DNA of 64,000 nucleotides. It comes from Acheta domesticus. Its lineage: Eukaryota > Arthropoda > Insecta > Orthoptera > Gryllidae. The stretch is from assembly GCA_031308135.1 (NCBI GenBank), contig JAHLJT010003656.1, forward strand, positions 68,404,984-68,468,983. Direction: 5' to 3'. Made by a program: the position numbers and the translations under genes. The notes below the pieces were generated by a model. That model worked only from the letters and a program-made list of their open reading frames with translations. It had not been told where the DNA came from and ran no database searches. Positions 45,677 through 56,737 of this stretch are shown here, one piece after another; position 1 is the first letter of the stretch; every line of letters begins with the position of its first letter.

Positions 45677-47956
45677 GAAAGCGTATAGTAAACGTAATAT
45701 AAATAAGGAACAGAAAAATAAATTTCTACAATCATCTAAAGACTTATTAGCTTTAAAATTACGTACCCAAGAAAATTACCTTAAATTAATTCTAAACGAC
45801 CGATTGACCTGCTGGCAAAATTTCTTCAAGTATGTGAGACATAAGAACGGGAACAAAGAAAGTATTCCAGCGATCTGCGGAGCAAACGGATCGTTAATCA
45901 CAGATGACAGTGAAAAGGCGGTCTGTTTAAACAGACATTACGCTTCTGTTTTCAAGCCGAAGGCTCAAACCCCAGTCAGTAAAACAACACCCGTAATAGA
46001 AACTTTTCGAGTTTATGCAGGAATTATTAGAAAAAGAATTGCAAAAATTAGGAGTAATAAATCTGTAGGTCCTGATGGAATACCAGGAGAAATACTAAAA
46101 CTGGGAGGGGAAGCCATGATTCCGTACCTTGCGCGGTTAATGGACGTAACTATAAATAATAATATGATACCTCAAAATTGGAAGGAGGCAATTGTAGTAC
46201 CGATTCACAAGGGAGGAGACAGAAAGGTTATTAAAACTACAGGCCTATTAGTTTGACATCAGTCGTATGCAAGCAGATGGAACACTTGATTGCAGAGTGT
46301 CGTGCCCGTCAGAGCGGTTGATTTTGCCGCCAAAAGACGGGAGACCCGCGGGCGGCGTGCTGACGTCACAACAGCCACCGCGCGGTTCTGCAAGCGCGGC
46401 GGAGCAGAACAGCAGCGTTATCGGCGGCAAGGAGCGGGGGCAACCCGTTTCCCCTTCCATCCCCGTGAGGTGACGTGGCGGAGGGGAGGCGACCATGGCG
46501 CTGATAAGCGGCGCGCTGGACGCGCGCTGCCTGAGACTGCGTACTGCGACGTGTGGAGTGAGCGACCGTGGTGAATAGGACGAACTTTTGTGATAACGAC
46601 TCGGCAATATCGTTTGTACTTTCTCTCCTGGACTCTCGGACGACTTTGGCTATTGTACCTGGTTTTTTCTCTTGAACGTAGCGAGTGGCCACATTAAATA
46701 AATTTATTTGTCTGTGTTTACGTTTTTTTTCCTTTTCCCGGAACACAACACAGAGTATATTAGAAAAGTTTGGAATAAAACTGATTGGCTTTTTCAAAAT
46801 CAACACGATTTTCGTCCTGGGTATTCGTGCGACAGCCAGACTATTGCTTTATGTCAGGACATAGCAGATTCACTGGACAAAGGGAGTAGGGTCGATGCAA
46901 TAATATTAGATTTTTCTAAGGCATTCGATCTTGTTCCACACGGTCTTTTAATTGCCAAATTGTCAGAAACGGGATTAGATCATCGAATAATCTTTTGGAT
47001 AAAAGAATTTCTTTCGGGGCGCACTCAAACAGTCAGGATAGGCGATAAATATTCACCAAAAGTCGATGTAACTTCTGGTGTCCCCCAGGGGAGTGTGCTA
47101 GGATCACTACTATTTTTAGCGTTCATTAATGACATTGCAACTGGAATAAAATCGAAAGGTAGACTTTTCGCCGATGATTGTATAATATATAGGAGTATTG
47201 GCTCGTCTTCGGATGTAAATGTTTTACAGAACGATCTAAACTGTTTTATGGAACTGGGCGTGCAAAAATAAGATGGAATTAAATCCGGAAAAGAGTAAAT
47301 TCATTTGTTTTACCGAGTGTCGTTCGAATGTACACTCCAATTATGAATTAGGAACCAACGTTATACCACGTGTAAAAGGCTGTAAGTATTTGGGTTTGGT
47401 CCTCAGAAGCGACTTGGACTGGTCGGATCATATTAACAAAACGGTACAAAAATCCTGGAGAGCACTGCATTTTGTAATGCGTATCCTAAAAAATAGTAGC
47501 CCAAATGCCCGATCCCTAGCATATACTACACTTGTTCGTCCTATTTTAGAATACGGATCAGCATGCTGGGACCCGTACAGGAGAGGGCAAATTGAGGCGT
47601 TAGATAAAATTCAAAAACGGGCCGGTAAGTTTTCAAATCATGGGCGCATTGTTGAGGAACGAGAAAAATGGGAGTCCTTATCTAAGAGAAGGGAACGGGC
47701 GCGTTTATGTGTAATGTACTAGACATACAGAGGAGACACAGCATGGGCAGATATCGGTAAAAGATTACATAAACCAGGTTATAAAAGCAGAGGAGACCAT
47801 CCGTGGAAAATACGATGTAGAAAACAAAGAACTGACGTAGGCAAGTTCTCCTTTGTGAATCGCACTATGGTAGATTGGAACAAACTACCTGCAAAAGCAC
47901 TAGAGACTCTTCCTTCTAATGTAGGCAAATTTAAAAATATACTAAATTCTACTTAG
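45597..47956 (+). pseudogene. LINE reverse transcriptase and C-terminal region, interrupted
   Basis: RT fingers and palm: NKSVGPDGIPGEILK, HKGGDRKVIK, FSKAFDLVPHGLL, SGVPQGSVLGSLLF, LFADDCIIYRS (catalytic Asp pair). A one-base loss at about 46233 breaks the frame just before NYRPISLTS, and a solo LTR splits the domain at 46298-46750. Stops near 47271 and 47720 separate the thumb and C-terminal parts, which end SFVNRTMVDWNKLP..., near 47956. Confidence 0.85.
46298..46750. mobile_element. Solo LTR, 453 bp
   Basis: Begins TGTCGTGCC and ends GGAACACAACA. The 5-bp duplication CAGAG lies at 46293-46297 and 46751-46755. It contains TGACGTCA near 46362 and AATAAA near 46697. No internal coding region. 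Unlike the LTRs of the surrounding gypsy. Confidence 0.82.
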
Positions 47957-47981
47957 ATCACTATCAATACTGAGACAATTA

Positions 47982-47983
47982 CC

Positions 47984-48039
<56 letters not shown>

Positions 48040-48040
48040 G
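47982..48040. repeat. (TTA)n microsatellite
   Basis: About 19 TTA units in the LINE 3' UTR. Confidence 0.9.
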
Positions 48041-48428
48041 TATTATTATTACTGATATAAATAGCATCATTATTAACACTGCTTTAGCTTTGGTGTAATT
48101 CTTAAGTTATTATTATTATTGCATATAGAGTTTTTGTTATTTTTATTATTAGTCATGTCCGTAATACAGTGAAGTGAAGTGTTGTGTAGTGAAAGGGAAG
48201 GGAGTGTAGTGAAATGAAGGGGAGTGCAGTGTAGTAGTGAAGTGAAGTGTTAGTGAAACTAGAAGTCAATTTAGAGATAACTAGAAATTAATTAGAACTA
48301 GGATATCATCCTCTATTTCTAATGGTAATTATAATTGTTAATGGTTGTTGTTGTTCTAATTTCAATTGTTGTCATGTTTGCCACCGAGCATTAGCTCAAA
48401 GCGAACTAATAAATCTATCTATCTATCA

Positions 48429-48895
48429 TTTCTGATGCAGTTGTCCTGGTCATTTTCTGCACTTCATAGTATCCGCTGTAGCCGTCTGCAAGAATAAGAT
48501 AGCTGTTGCTCTTGTAGGAAAATACATCTGACGATACTATTTCGAATGGTAATTTTGGTATTTTCTTCATAATGATTGTTTCCTTATCCGGTTTGCGCTG
48601 TGTATGTTGACAGGTTTTGCAGGATTCTACCAGTCTGATAACATCCTTTGTTAGACCTTCCCAAAATATGAATTGTCTAGATCTTCTAAGTGTTGCTTAT
48701 ATGCCTGGATGTCCTTTGTGAATAACTTCCAGAACTCTTGATCTTTCGCTTTCGGGAACGAACACGCGATCTCCTTTGAAAATAAGCCCGTCACAATGTG
48801 ATAATTCGTTTCGAAAGGCGAAGAAGGTTCTCAATATTTGCGGTACTTGAAGAACGTCGTCAGGCCATCCTTTGTTCATCAGCTTTAGAGTGCCT
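48429..48895 (-). pseudogene. Gypsy integrase, N-terminal part
   Basis: Minus strand: VFVPESERSRVLEVIHKGHPG (zinc-binding His region), then CKTCQHTQRKP (zinc cysteines), then EIVSSDVFSY with the first catalytic Asp, ending at TTASE where the LINE is inserted. In-frame stop near 48697. Confidence 0.8.
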
Positions 48896-49059
48896 GGCAG
48901 GTTGGATCTTCGAGTGTCGATCTTTTGAAATCTTCAGTGACGCTTTCAGACATTGATAAAACCATTAGAACCTGAAGTTCCTCCTCATCCTCTTCATAGG
49001 AATCTTCACAATCTCTTCTGAGTGTATCAGCAATTTTCAATTCACTTCCTTTCTTGTAT

Positions 49060-50220
49060 ATTATGTCAGGGCTGTACTCCTTGAGATCTAGCAATTCTTC
49101 GTGGTCTCGGTGGTGCATTCACAAGCGGTTTCTTCCAAATCGTTTCTAAAGGTTTATGGTCAGTTTCGACTGTTAATTTCTTACCTCAAACATAGTCATG
49201 GAATTTCTTACAGCCGTAGCGAATTGCCAATGCCTCCTTAACAATCTGTGGATAATCTTGTTCAGTGCTGTTTAATGATTTAGTAGCATAAGCTACTGGT
49301 TGACCTTTTTGCATCAATACTGCTCCTAATGCTTTCGATGACGCGTCGACCGATAATGTCACATCTTCTTTTACATCATAGTACCTCAAGACTGGAGTGC
49401 TGGACAGTGCTTCTTTTATTCCTTTGAACGCCTGTTCTTGTTCCGGGCCCCAAATCCATGGGACATCATTTTTCAGTAAGATGCGTAGTGGAGCTGTCAA
49501 TTGTGAAAGACATGGAACAAATTTTCCCAAGTAATGAACCATGCCCAACAGTCTCTGTATTTCTTCGCAATTCTTCGGAACTTTGAGCTTTTTTATCGTG
49601 TCGACTTTGGTCTCATCTATTTCAAGTCCTTTGTCTGATAAGACGTGGCCCAAAAAATTAATCCTTTGTACATTGAATAAGCACTTTTCTTTGTTGAGTT
49701 TCAAGCCATTTTCAAGCAGTCTTCGGAGTACTGTTTCAGTGATGTCTCGAAGTTTCTGCTCTGTACTAGCATGAATTAGTATGTCGTCCATTGCGCATTC
49801 TACGTTTGGAATGTCCTGTAGAACCTCTGACATAATCTACTGAAATACTTCTGGAGCTGAGGAGAGTCCAAACGGAAGTCGCTTACAGGAATAACGGCCC
49901 CATGGTGTTGCAAAAGTTAAGTATTCTTGCGTTCTCTCGGTGACTCTTATTTGCCAAAAACCTGGAGTGCAGTCCAGACGTGTGAAGTACTTACTCCCGG
50001 CGATTCTTGCCGCGATACCTTCAATTGTGTTTAAAGGAAAATGTCTTCTTTTAATATTTTTGTTCACGTTCGTAGGGTCGATACACAGGCGAATTTCGTC
50101 CCTTTTCTTGACGATCACTAGAGGCGATACTGCTGCTGTTGGCTTTGTGACCGGTTTGATGACGTCCATTTTTACCATTTTGTCGAGCTCCTGTTTCACT
50201 GCTTCTTTTATGGCTCATGG
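49060..50220 (-). pseudogene. Gypsy reverse transcriptase and RNase H
   Basis: RT blocks in order: KQELDKMVKMDVIKP, SPLVIVKKRDEIRLCIDP, YFTRLDCTPGFWQI (first Asp), LPFGLSSAPEVFQ, then AMDDILIH (catalytic DD), FLGHVLS, LLGMVHYLGKFVP. RNase H: VDASSKALGAVLMQ, AYATKSLNSTEQ and ETDHKPLE. A TAG at 49834-49836 and breaks near 49185 interrupt it. Closest in style to the K02A2.6-like gypsy group of animal genomes. Confidence 0.9.
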
Positions 50221-50330
50221 AATCGTTCTAGCTGGACCGATCTCGAAGCTTGGATTTTCAAGAAGGTCGATGTCGTACTTCGTAGCCTTTAAAACACCCC
50301 AAACCGTTAAAAATCTGCTTCTCGTCTTCT

Positions 50331-51347
50331 TCTTCTTCTGTCAGCTCTCCGGCACTTATAGTTTTGCCATGTCTTCTTTTAATATGGCAACCCAATCTCT
50401 TCGGTCTTCTGCTTTTCTTCTCCGTCTTCTCACTCTTAGAGTCCTCAGATCTTCTTCCACCTCATCGTTCCATCTTAGCCTCGGCCTGCCTCTACTCCTC
50501 CTACCGGCCATGCTCCCTACATATATCTTCTTTATTGCCCTCTCTTCCTTCATTCTGATTACATGCTCAATCCATTCCAACCTTCTTATCTTGATGCAAG
50601 TAACAATCTTAGGTGTTTTATATAGTTCGTCCAACTGCATTTGTTCTACTCCTCCAGATTTCATTTTCTTTAACCGGTCCAAATATTCTACGTAATATTT
50701 TCCTTTCCCATATTGCCACGTTATTTTCCATTTTCTTGTGAGGGTCCAAGTTTCAGAACCATACAATACTACCGGTTTAATGACAGTATTGTACAATTTT
50801 AACTTAAAGGCCTTTGAGATCCTTCTCGTCTTAAAAATCTTGTAGAGGCTGCCATATCATGTTACCTGCTCTTATTCTCCTTTCAATATCCTTTTCTACT
50901 TCATTATGTCCAATATAGGAACCCAAATACTCTGTGGCATTCACCCATTCTACATTTTTCCCATCTAAATTGACATATTTTGATTTATGATAACTTCTTC
51001 TAGTTGTTCTCATATATTTTGTTTTTTCCTCATTTATTACCAATCCCATTTCTTTTGCTCCTTCCGTTAATCGGTGTCATGTAATTTCCATATCTGTAAT
51101 TGTTCTACTAATTATCACTACATCATCAGCATATGTCCATTATTTGTACAACTCTGTTTATAATTGTTCCCTTTGGATTTATGTCTATATTTCTTATTAC
51201 TTTCTCCAGGCATATGTTAAATAGAATGGTAGATAACTCATCTCCCTGCTTTAGTCCACACTGTGTTGTAAATTCTGCCGATATCTTTCCTTGGAATTTT
51301 ACCACATTCCTAGTACCTTGTAGTGTCATTTGTATTAATCTTACTAA
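50331..51347 (-). mobile_element. 5'-truncated LINE inserted in gypsy pol
   Basis: Minus strand: FTTQCGLKQGDELSTILFNI (RT), then VNATEYLGSYIGHN, then KPVVLYGSETWTL and RRLEWIEHVIRM, RGRPRLRWNDEVEEDL at the C-terminus. The 3' tail is GAAGAAGAAG. The 12-bp duplication (TTCTCGTCTTCT on the plus strand) lies at 50319-50330 and 51348-51359. Confidence 0.85.
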
Positions 51348-51359
51348 TTCTCGTCTTCT

Positions 51360-52042
51360 CGCTTCTCGTCTAATTTTGGATTAATCTTGACGCTCTGCAC
51401 CCTAACTAACAGCTTTTCTTCTTCACAAGTCTTCTTTCCTATTATTGGTTGAACTTTTTCCTTCACAATCAAGAATTTTAGTTCAGTGTTTCTATTCTTG
51501 ATTTTACATTTCAGTTTCAATTCACCTATAACACTTAGCTTGTGATCACTGAATGTTACTAGCTTTTTCACTTCGGATTGTTTTATTTCACCAATAACAC
51601 CAAGTTTTTCAATTATGTGCAACAGAAGAACATTGCATTGAGCACCGCTGTCAAACTTAGCATGAAACGCTTTGTTTCCCACCTTTATTATTTCCATCCA
51701 ATCTTCTTCTTTTAATGGTACTGTGATGCTGCCAATGTACATCGTGTCACTACTGTTTGACGATTGAGAGCTTGCTTCGTCGTCTTTCAAGTTGTGTACC
51801 ACATGAATCTTCTTTTTGGACCTGCAACAAACTTCAATGTCCCAGCTTTCCACATGTGTTGCATTTCTTCTTATATGCTGGACAAGATCGCTTTCCGTGT
51901 TTCGTACCACACCGTTTGCAATCGAAATGGTCACTATTTTTCTTTGTGTCTTTTTCTTTACTACGACAACTGACAACTGCGATTCGTTGTTTTTGCTCAT
52001 GTCACTGGCTTGTTTGTGTGCCAACTCACTTGCTTGACACAT
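51360..52042 (-). pseudogene. Gypsy zinc knuckles and aspartic protease
   Basis: Two zinc knuckles (CKRCGTKHGKRSC, then CNTCGKLGH with a one-base frame break near 51845) are followed by the protease: FDSGAQCNVLL with the catalytic DSG-type triad, and FLIVKEKVQPIIG. The protease-RT junction is cut by the LINE at 50331-51347. Confidence 0.82.
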
Positions 52043-52616
52043 TTATACCGTTCTATCATAGGTTAGGTCTGTAGTATCTAGCAATCTTTCGCGTAATGTC
52101 ATCTTTTATGCCACTGACAATTTTGTCTTTTAACATTCGTTTTTCTAGTTCACCAAAATTGCATTTTCTTGCTTAAGTTGTTATTCGAATCAGAAACTGT
52201 TCAAAGTTCTCGTCTGCTTCTTGTACTGTTTTATGAAAAACGTATGCTTCATATGTTTCATTTACTTTTGGCACAAAGTAATTGTTAATTTTTTTCATAA
52301 TTACCTGCATATTTGTTTGTTGACCTTCTGTGAGGTTAAACGATTCAAATATTTCTTCAGCTTCATGACCTATTGTGGTCATAAATGTGGCGACTTGGAC
52401 TTCGGGCGGTTCTTTATCCATCTGTATGCTTTGAGTACCAGTTGTACGACACTTTCCACGTTTTCCATTCCTGTGCCATGTTTTTACCAAATACCAGGGG
52501 TTTCGGTTGCCGAATGTTTATGCGATGAGCTAACCTCTGATCTTGCACGTTTTCTTCAATGTACGCCACTTTCTTGTTTTGCCGATTTTTCCTACGTTCA
52601 ATCAACAAAGTCCAAT
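52043..52616 (-). pseudogene. Gypsy gag region
   Basis: Minus strand: a capsid-like segment with EVQVATFMTTIGHEAEEIFE, NLTEGQQTNMQVIMKKINNY and ENFEQFLIRI. Two frames overlap (52173-52490 and 52414-52620), so at least one frameshift is present. Confidence 0.7.
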
Positions 52617-52630
52617 AACTCCTGACACCA
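52617..52630 (-). promoter_or_regulatory. Gypsy primer-binding site, tRNA-Leu type
   Basis: TGGTGTCAGGAGTT on the minus strand abuts the 5' LTR end TTACA directly. Its first 11-12 nt complement the 3' end typical of arthropod leucine tRNAs (TCCTGACACCA). Confidence 0.75.
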
Positions 52631-53202
52631 TGTAACATATTGCATGCAGGGTTTGGGTGAACACTTAATAACAACACTTTATATAAGACACAAATGCACA
52701 CGTAACTGCGTGTTTATTCATGCTCACAATACAATACTGACTGACTAAGGTCCGATTAAATTAAGAAGGTGATTGACATTTGTGAGTGGAGGGGAGCGAC
52801 GTTGCCAGATCGCAAACCAATGAGCACGTGTTACCGGGACACGAAAACAAACACTTCAAAAATACGTGTAAAAGTGTAAAAAATACGACAAAAGCCTAAC
52901 CTCAACGCAACTCATCACAACACAGTACACATTGCGCGCGTAGCACAGGCAGAAACGCGGGCGGCGCGGCGGCAGGGAAGTCGCTGTGCGATGCTCAAAT
53001 GTTCCCCGTGTTCGGCAGTGGCAACTGAGCGACCTGACACGTCACGTTTTGTCTCTCTGATTGGCAGCTGCCATGGAAACGGGAGAGGCGTCCTGACGTC
53101 ACACAGAACTGTCAATCACCTTCTTAATTTAATCGGACCTTAGTCATGCCTCGTGTTACAGCGATGTGCTACTCGATACATCGATACACGGTTATCGTTA
53201 CA
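52631..53202 (-). repeat. Gypsy 5' LTR, interrupted by a MITE
   Basis: The LTR sequence (TGTAACATATTGCATGCAGG to GTTATCGTTACA) matches 42766-42952 once the insert at 52746-53142 is set aside. Confidence 0.9.
52746..53142. mobile_element. MITE with 33-bp perfect TIRs in the gypsy LTR
   Basis: Both ends carry TAAGGTCCGATTAAATTAAG and about 13 further matching bases, perfectly inverted, flanked by or including TA. The empty site is visible in the other LTR (near 42894). Interior GC-rich, with TGACGTCA near the right end; no ORF. Confidence 0.88.
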
Positions 53203-53207
53203 CTGTT

Positions 53208-54911
53208 AATACTGCCACCTGATGAATATGATTACTACGTCGTGTGTTATACTTATAGACATTGGCGTTTGCTGAAAATATATTCCCGCCCTTAAGTAAG
53301 TCATTTTTGACAAAAACTACTGATTCGTAAATCAAGAGACAAGGTAATGGTAAAATTCCTAGATTAATAAGAAGAGACTTACAAGAATCACGTGGGTGGG
53401 ATTTGCTTATTATTCGTACAATTCTTTTTTGTAATCTGAAAGTCTGGGAGATATAAGAAGTGTTTCCCCAGAATATTATGCTATATCTCTAGCGGGAATG
53501 AACATTCGCAAAATATACACAACGAGCAGGATGAAGGCTGACGGAATTTGAAAGAATTCTGAACGCGTAGCATAATGAACTTAATTTTTTGTTCAATTCA
53601 TTTTAGTGGGCATTCCATTTGAGGTTTGATTGAATTGATGGACCTAAAAATGTTGTTACTTTAACATCAGTCAATGGCACACCATTCATTTTCAATGGAG
53701 TACTGAATTGTTTATTTGAAATGGAAAACTGCATTCAAACAATTTTCTTTTCATTTACTATTACTTTGTTATTACGGAACCAATTTGAAACATCTGATAT
53801 TGTACTATTTACGGTTTCTTTATTGCAAAGAATATCCGCAAAGAGAACTGTTCTTCCGCTTCGAATCGCTAAAGGCATGTCGTTTACGTATAATAAGAAG
53901 AGAATAGGGCCTAAAATCGAACCTTGCGGGACTCCACGTGCAATTGGCAAAGAACCGAAAAGGTGTGTACATAAAGTTCCATCATTCCAGTATGGTATTT
54001 CTACTCTCTGAGATCGTTGTTTAAGGTACGAACATAGCCAATCTAGAGCAATACCACGGATTCCATATGAAGGTAATTTTGAAAGTAAAATGTTATGATC
54101 AATGACGTCAAAAGCTTTTGAAAGATCTAAAAATATTCCAATAGTTGCTTTGTTTTGATCCAATGATGAGGCAACGTCCTTAAGAAAAGAAAAAATGGCT
54201 GTTTCCGTAGATTTTGATTTCCGGAATCCATGTTGGCAATTTGAAAATGCGTCGTGTTTATTGAGAAAGGTTTCCATTCGCACATAAAAAAGTCTCTCTA
54301 ATATTTTTGAAAAACTGACAAATGAGAAATTGGCCGATAATTTTGAATTTCATTTTTGTTGCCTTTTTTGAAGAGTGGCTTAATCTTAGCTGTTTTAAAA
54401 GTATCTGGATAAATTCCGGTGCATAAGGATGCATTAAATATGTGAGTTAACGGGTGTATAATGGCTGGCGCGCATGTCTTTAACAAACAATCCGGAAATT
54501 CATCTAAACCGGCCGAATATTTATTTTTTAATTTACCGATTATTTTGAGAATTTCATAGGAAGAGGTTTCGGAAACGAACATAGTGTCTAAGATTTTTAG
54601 GGAAACGTCAGATGTTGAATTTTGTGGCTGAAAACCCTTAGTGAGATCGACAGCAATTCTCGAAAAGTATTGGTTAACGAGACTAGCCACTGTTACCGGA
54701 TCGTTCACATCACTATCGTTATCTTTTAAAACAACATTCTCTACAAGGTTTCTAGTTGGTTTGGTCGCATTTTTTACTATATCCCACATTGATTTTGTTT
54801 TGTTATTTGAGTTCAAAATATCCTGATCGTGTTTCATGATTTTAGCCTGCCTTATGACTTTTCTTAACAATGAATTTTTTAAAGTACAGGAGGAAATCTT
54901 GAGATACGTAC
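53208..54911 (-). mobile_element. Jockey-like LINE J, RT domain
   Basis: Minus strand: KSMWDIVKNAT, SAGLDEFPDCLLK, KTAKIKPLFKKGNKNEIQNY, RPISHLSVFQKY (frameshift near 54290), then FGFRKSKSTETAIFSFLKD-like HGFRKSKSTETAIFSFLKD, DLSKAFDVIDHNILL, GVPQGSILGPILFLLYVND, and a damaged catalytic site (FADILCN lacks the second Asp by deletion). The first part of the RT lies upstream, and the C-terminus continues at 42765. Confidence 0.9.
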
Positions 54912-56504
54912 TGTCAAGCCACGCGGGCCCTCGCGTGCGACGTCGGGGCTCGATCGGGCGATCGAGATCCCCCCCTTTCTTTCACTCACCTGGGTAGTTG
55001 CCGGGCTAGCTCAGGAGCGGTGATTCTCTACGAGAAATGGGGGCCTATGGATGGACGCTACTTGGTTACCAAAATGAAATACATTGAGTTTTTTTAAAAA
55101 AAATAAAAAAATTAATGAGCTAAAATAAAAGAAATATAAAAATAAATTCTATTACTAATAACTCTTCCCTCTTAAACCCAAAGACATCCCTCCTCTTTCT
55201 TATTTATCCCGCAACTCCCAAAAAACCGCTTGAATTTATCCCCCCTTTCCCAGATTCCCCTTTTACTTAAATAACTTTCTTACTTGCTAGAAGACAATAC
55301 AATTAAGATTCAATTTACAGAGGAAGAAACAAACTACAATTTAGGAAGTCACAGCGCGGCAGTCAAAAAAAAGCCACAGCGCGGCTCGCTTATGATGGGG
55401 CACAGGTCTGTAATCCGGGCCATTCACAAGAGTCTAGGGGACAACAGTCCGTGTTTTGGGAGACTTCGTAGGGTCGATGCCCGACCTTCGTGTGACGTCA
55501 CCAGAGCTCCTTCTTCGGCGGTGAAAGCTGTGCCAGCAGCGGGTCACAGCTGACGAGGCAGGGTCCTCGCCTGGGGGCGGGAGGCAGGCATTCGCACTCG
55601 CAGCCGGCGAGGTGAGGTGGACGGAGACTCCAGTACGAAATATAGCTCTGCGGCGGCCGCGGTCGTAGAGGCGTAAGCCGAATTGAATAATTTTGACTCG
55701 CGCGCGGCACAAGATTGCACCGCACAAGCAGCGATGGCCTCTTTCAGGCGACCGAACGAGATTGCTTTGCGCCTAGCGTAAGTAACGGCGCGCTAGTCAC
55801 AATAATAGTCCTTTAACAATTCAAAAACAAAAAAACCACACGCGTGATAGCGAACATCCGACAGGAGCAATTCCGCGTTCCGCGTCATACACAGCGCACC
55901 AAAAATTAGAACAATACTGTCTCTCACACTGCGGAGGTGTCTACGCCAGCGGCGTTTGCTCAACGAACGACGCAATGCCGAGGTGCGCGTTCCTCGCTCC
56001 TCCCCGAACCTACTCTCAAGACCGTCTCCCTTCTTCTCTCCTGATTTTTCACTTGGTCACATCTCGCGAAGCCTCTGTAACCCCCTCTCCTTACTCCTTC
56101 GTCGAAAGTTCTGGAATGATTTTTGGTTTAAATTTTGAAAGGTTCCTCTCTATTGGCAAAAGGCAACTGCGTCTTAGCTTAATTTCGGCCAATGTCCGGA
56201 AGCGTTTTCTGGCCGTAGTCGATGGAAAAATTCCACTCAACCCTCTCTCTCTAACGTCGGGGGGGCCGCAGGTCGCCTGGGGATGTGGCGGCGCCAGAGA
56301 GGCGCCGGTCGAGTCATAATTCTTGTACACACTGCCCCCCGCCGGACAAAGAAGCGCGAGGGGACCTCTTCCAGCACGTGTGCATTGCGAATTGGCTCGA
56401 CCTAGCCCGCACAAAAGAAACAGGGTTCTGCGTAGGCCCGCGACAGGCTACTACGACGTGTGTTTTAAATCAAATTTTTCTATCAACTATTCGGTATCGT
56501 CACA
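54912..56504. mobile_element. 1.6-kb LTR-like insertion in LINE J
   Basis: Begins TGTCAAGCC and ends ATCGTCACA. The 4-bp duplication GTAC lies at 54908-54911 and 56505-56508. TG...CA ends and a 4-bp duplication fit a long solo LTR (gypsy-, BEL- or ERV-like) or a small LTR element without genes. The interior changes from AT-rich to very CpG-rich (55340-55800, 56230-56450). No convincing ORF. It was recognised because LINE J resumes on both sides. Confidence 0.6.
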
Positions 56505-56508
56505 GTAC

Positions 56509-56737
56509 ATCCAAGAATTACTTTTCCGTTAAATATTTAATTTTCTTTTCTGAAGAGGAAAGCAAGTGTTAAAATGAAATGAAAGCGTTGAAAAATAATA
56601 TTTATCGTTTGTATCAATAGTATTATAAACCGTGTCCCATGACTCCTGCCGCAAGTAATCAATGAATAATTTTATTTTACTTTTAGTAAACACTCCACTC
56701 ATACGTGTATTATTTATTGTGTCATTGTTCACATTTC
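56509..56737 (-). mobile_element. Jockey-like LINE J, EN-RT linker
   Basis: Minus strand: KIKLFIDYLRQESWDTVYN, then FSTLSFHFNTCFPLQKRK, the linker typical of jockey-like LINEs. Followed at 56738 by a hAT MITE. Confidence 0.75.

Larger units (their letters stand above)
44013..48423 (+). mobile_element. CR1/L2-like LINE inserted in gypsy integrase
   Basis: TATCA lies at both ends (44008-44012, 48424-48428). In order: a GC-rich tandem-repeat 5' part, endonuclease (QVNCRSI, then VVIGTESWLN, GGDLNLPHATW, SDHKGV), RT (VGPDGIPGEILK, NYRPISLTS, FSKAFDLVPH, GVPQGSVLG, FADDCIIY), a C-terminal region (PILEYGSACWDPYR) ending near 47956, a 3' UTR with (TTA)n, and an ATCT tail. It has frameshifts near 45650, 46233, 47270 and 47720. 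Interrupted by a hAT MITE (44356-44793) and a solo LTR (46298-46750). Clade assignment is by motif style only. Confidence 0.88.
42766..53202 (-). mobile_element. Ty3/gypsy LTR retrotransposon, 10.4 kb with nested insertions
   Basis: LTRs at 42766-42952 and 52631-53202 (the latter split by a MITE) begin TGTAAC and end TTACA. The 5-bp duplication CTGTT flanks them. On the minus strand the order is LTR, PBS, gag with zinc knuckles, protease, RT, RNase H, integrase, PPT, LTR, as in Ty3/gypsy. Pol carries stops, frameshifts and two inserted LINEs (44013-48423, 50331-51347), so it is inactive. The LTRs differ at roughly ten sites plus a small indel, so the insertion is not recent. Confidence 0.92.

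Noticed and set aside
49940..50695. 251-aa plus-strand ORF
   Set aside because: Shadow of gypsy RT and the inserted LINE, both coding on the minus strand, with no domain of its own.
55284..56572. Several ORFs of 60-115 aa in the CpG-rich block
   Set aside because: High GC lowers stop frequency. Frames on both strands are open and none shows a domain.
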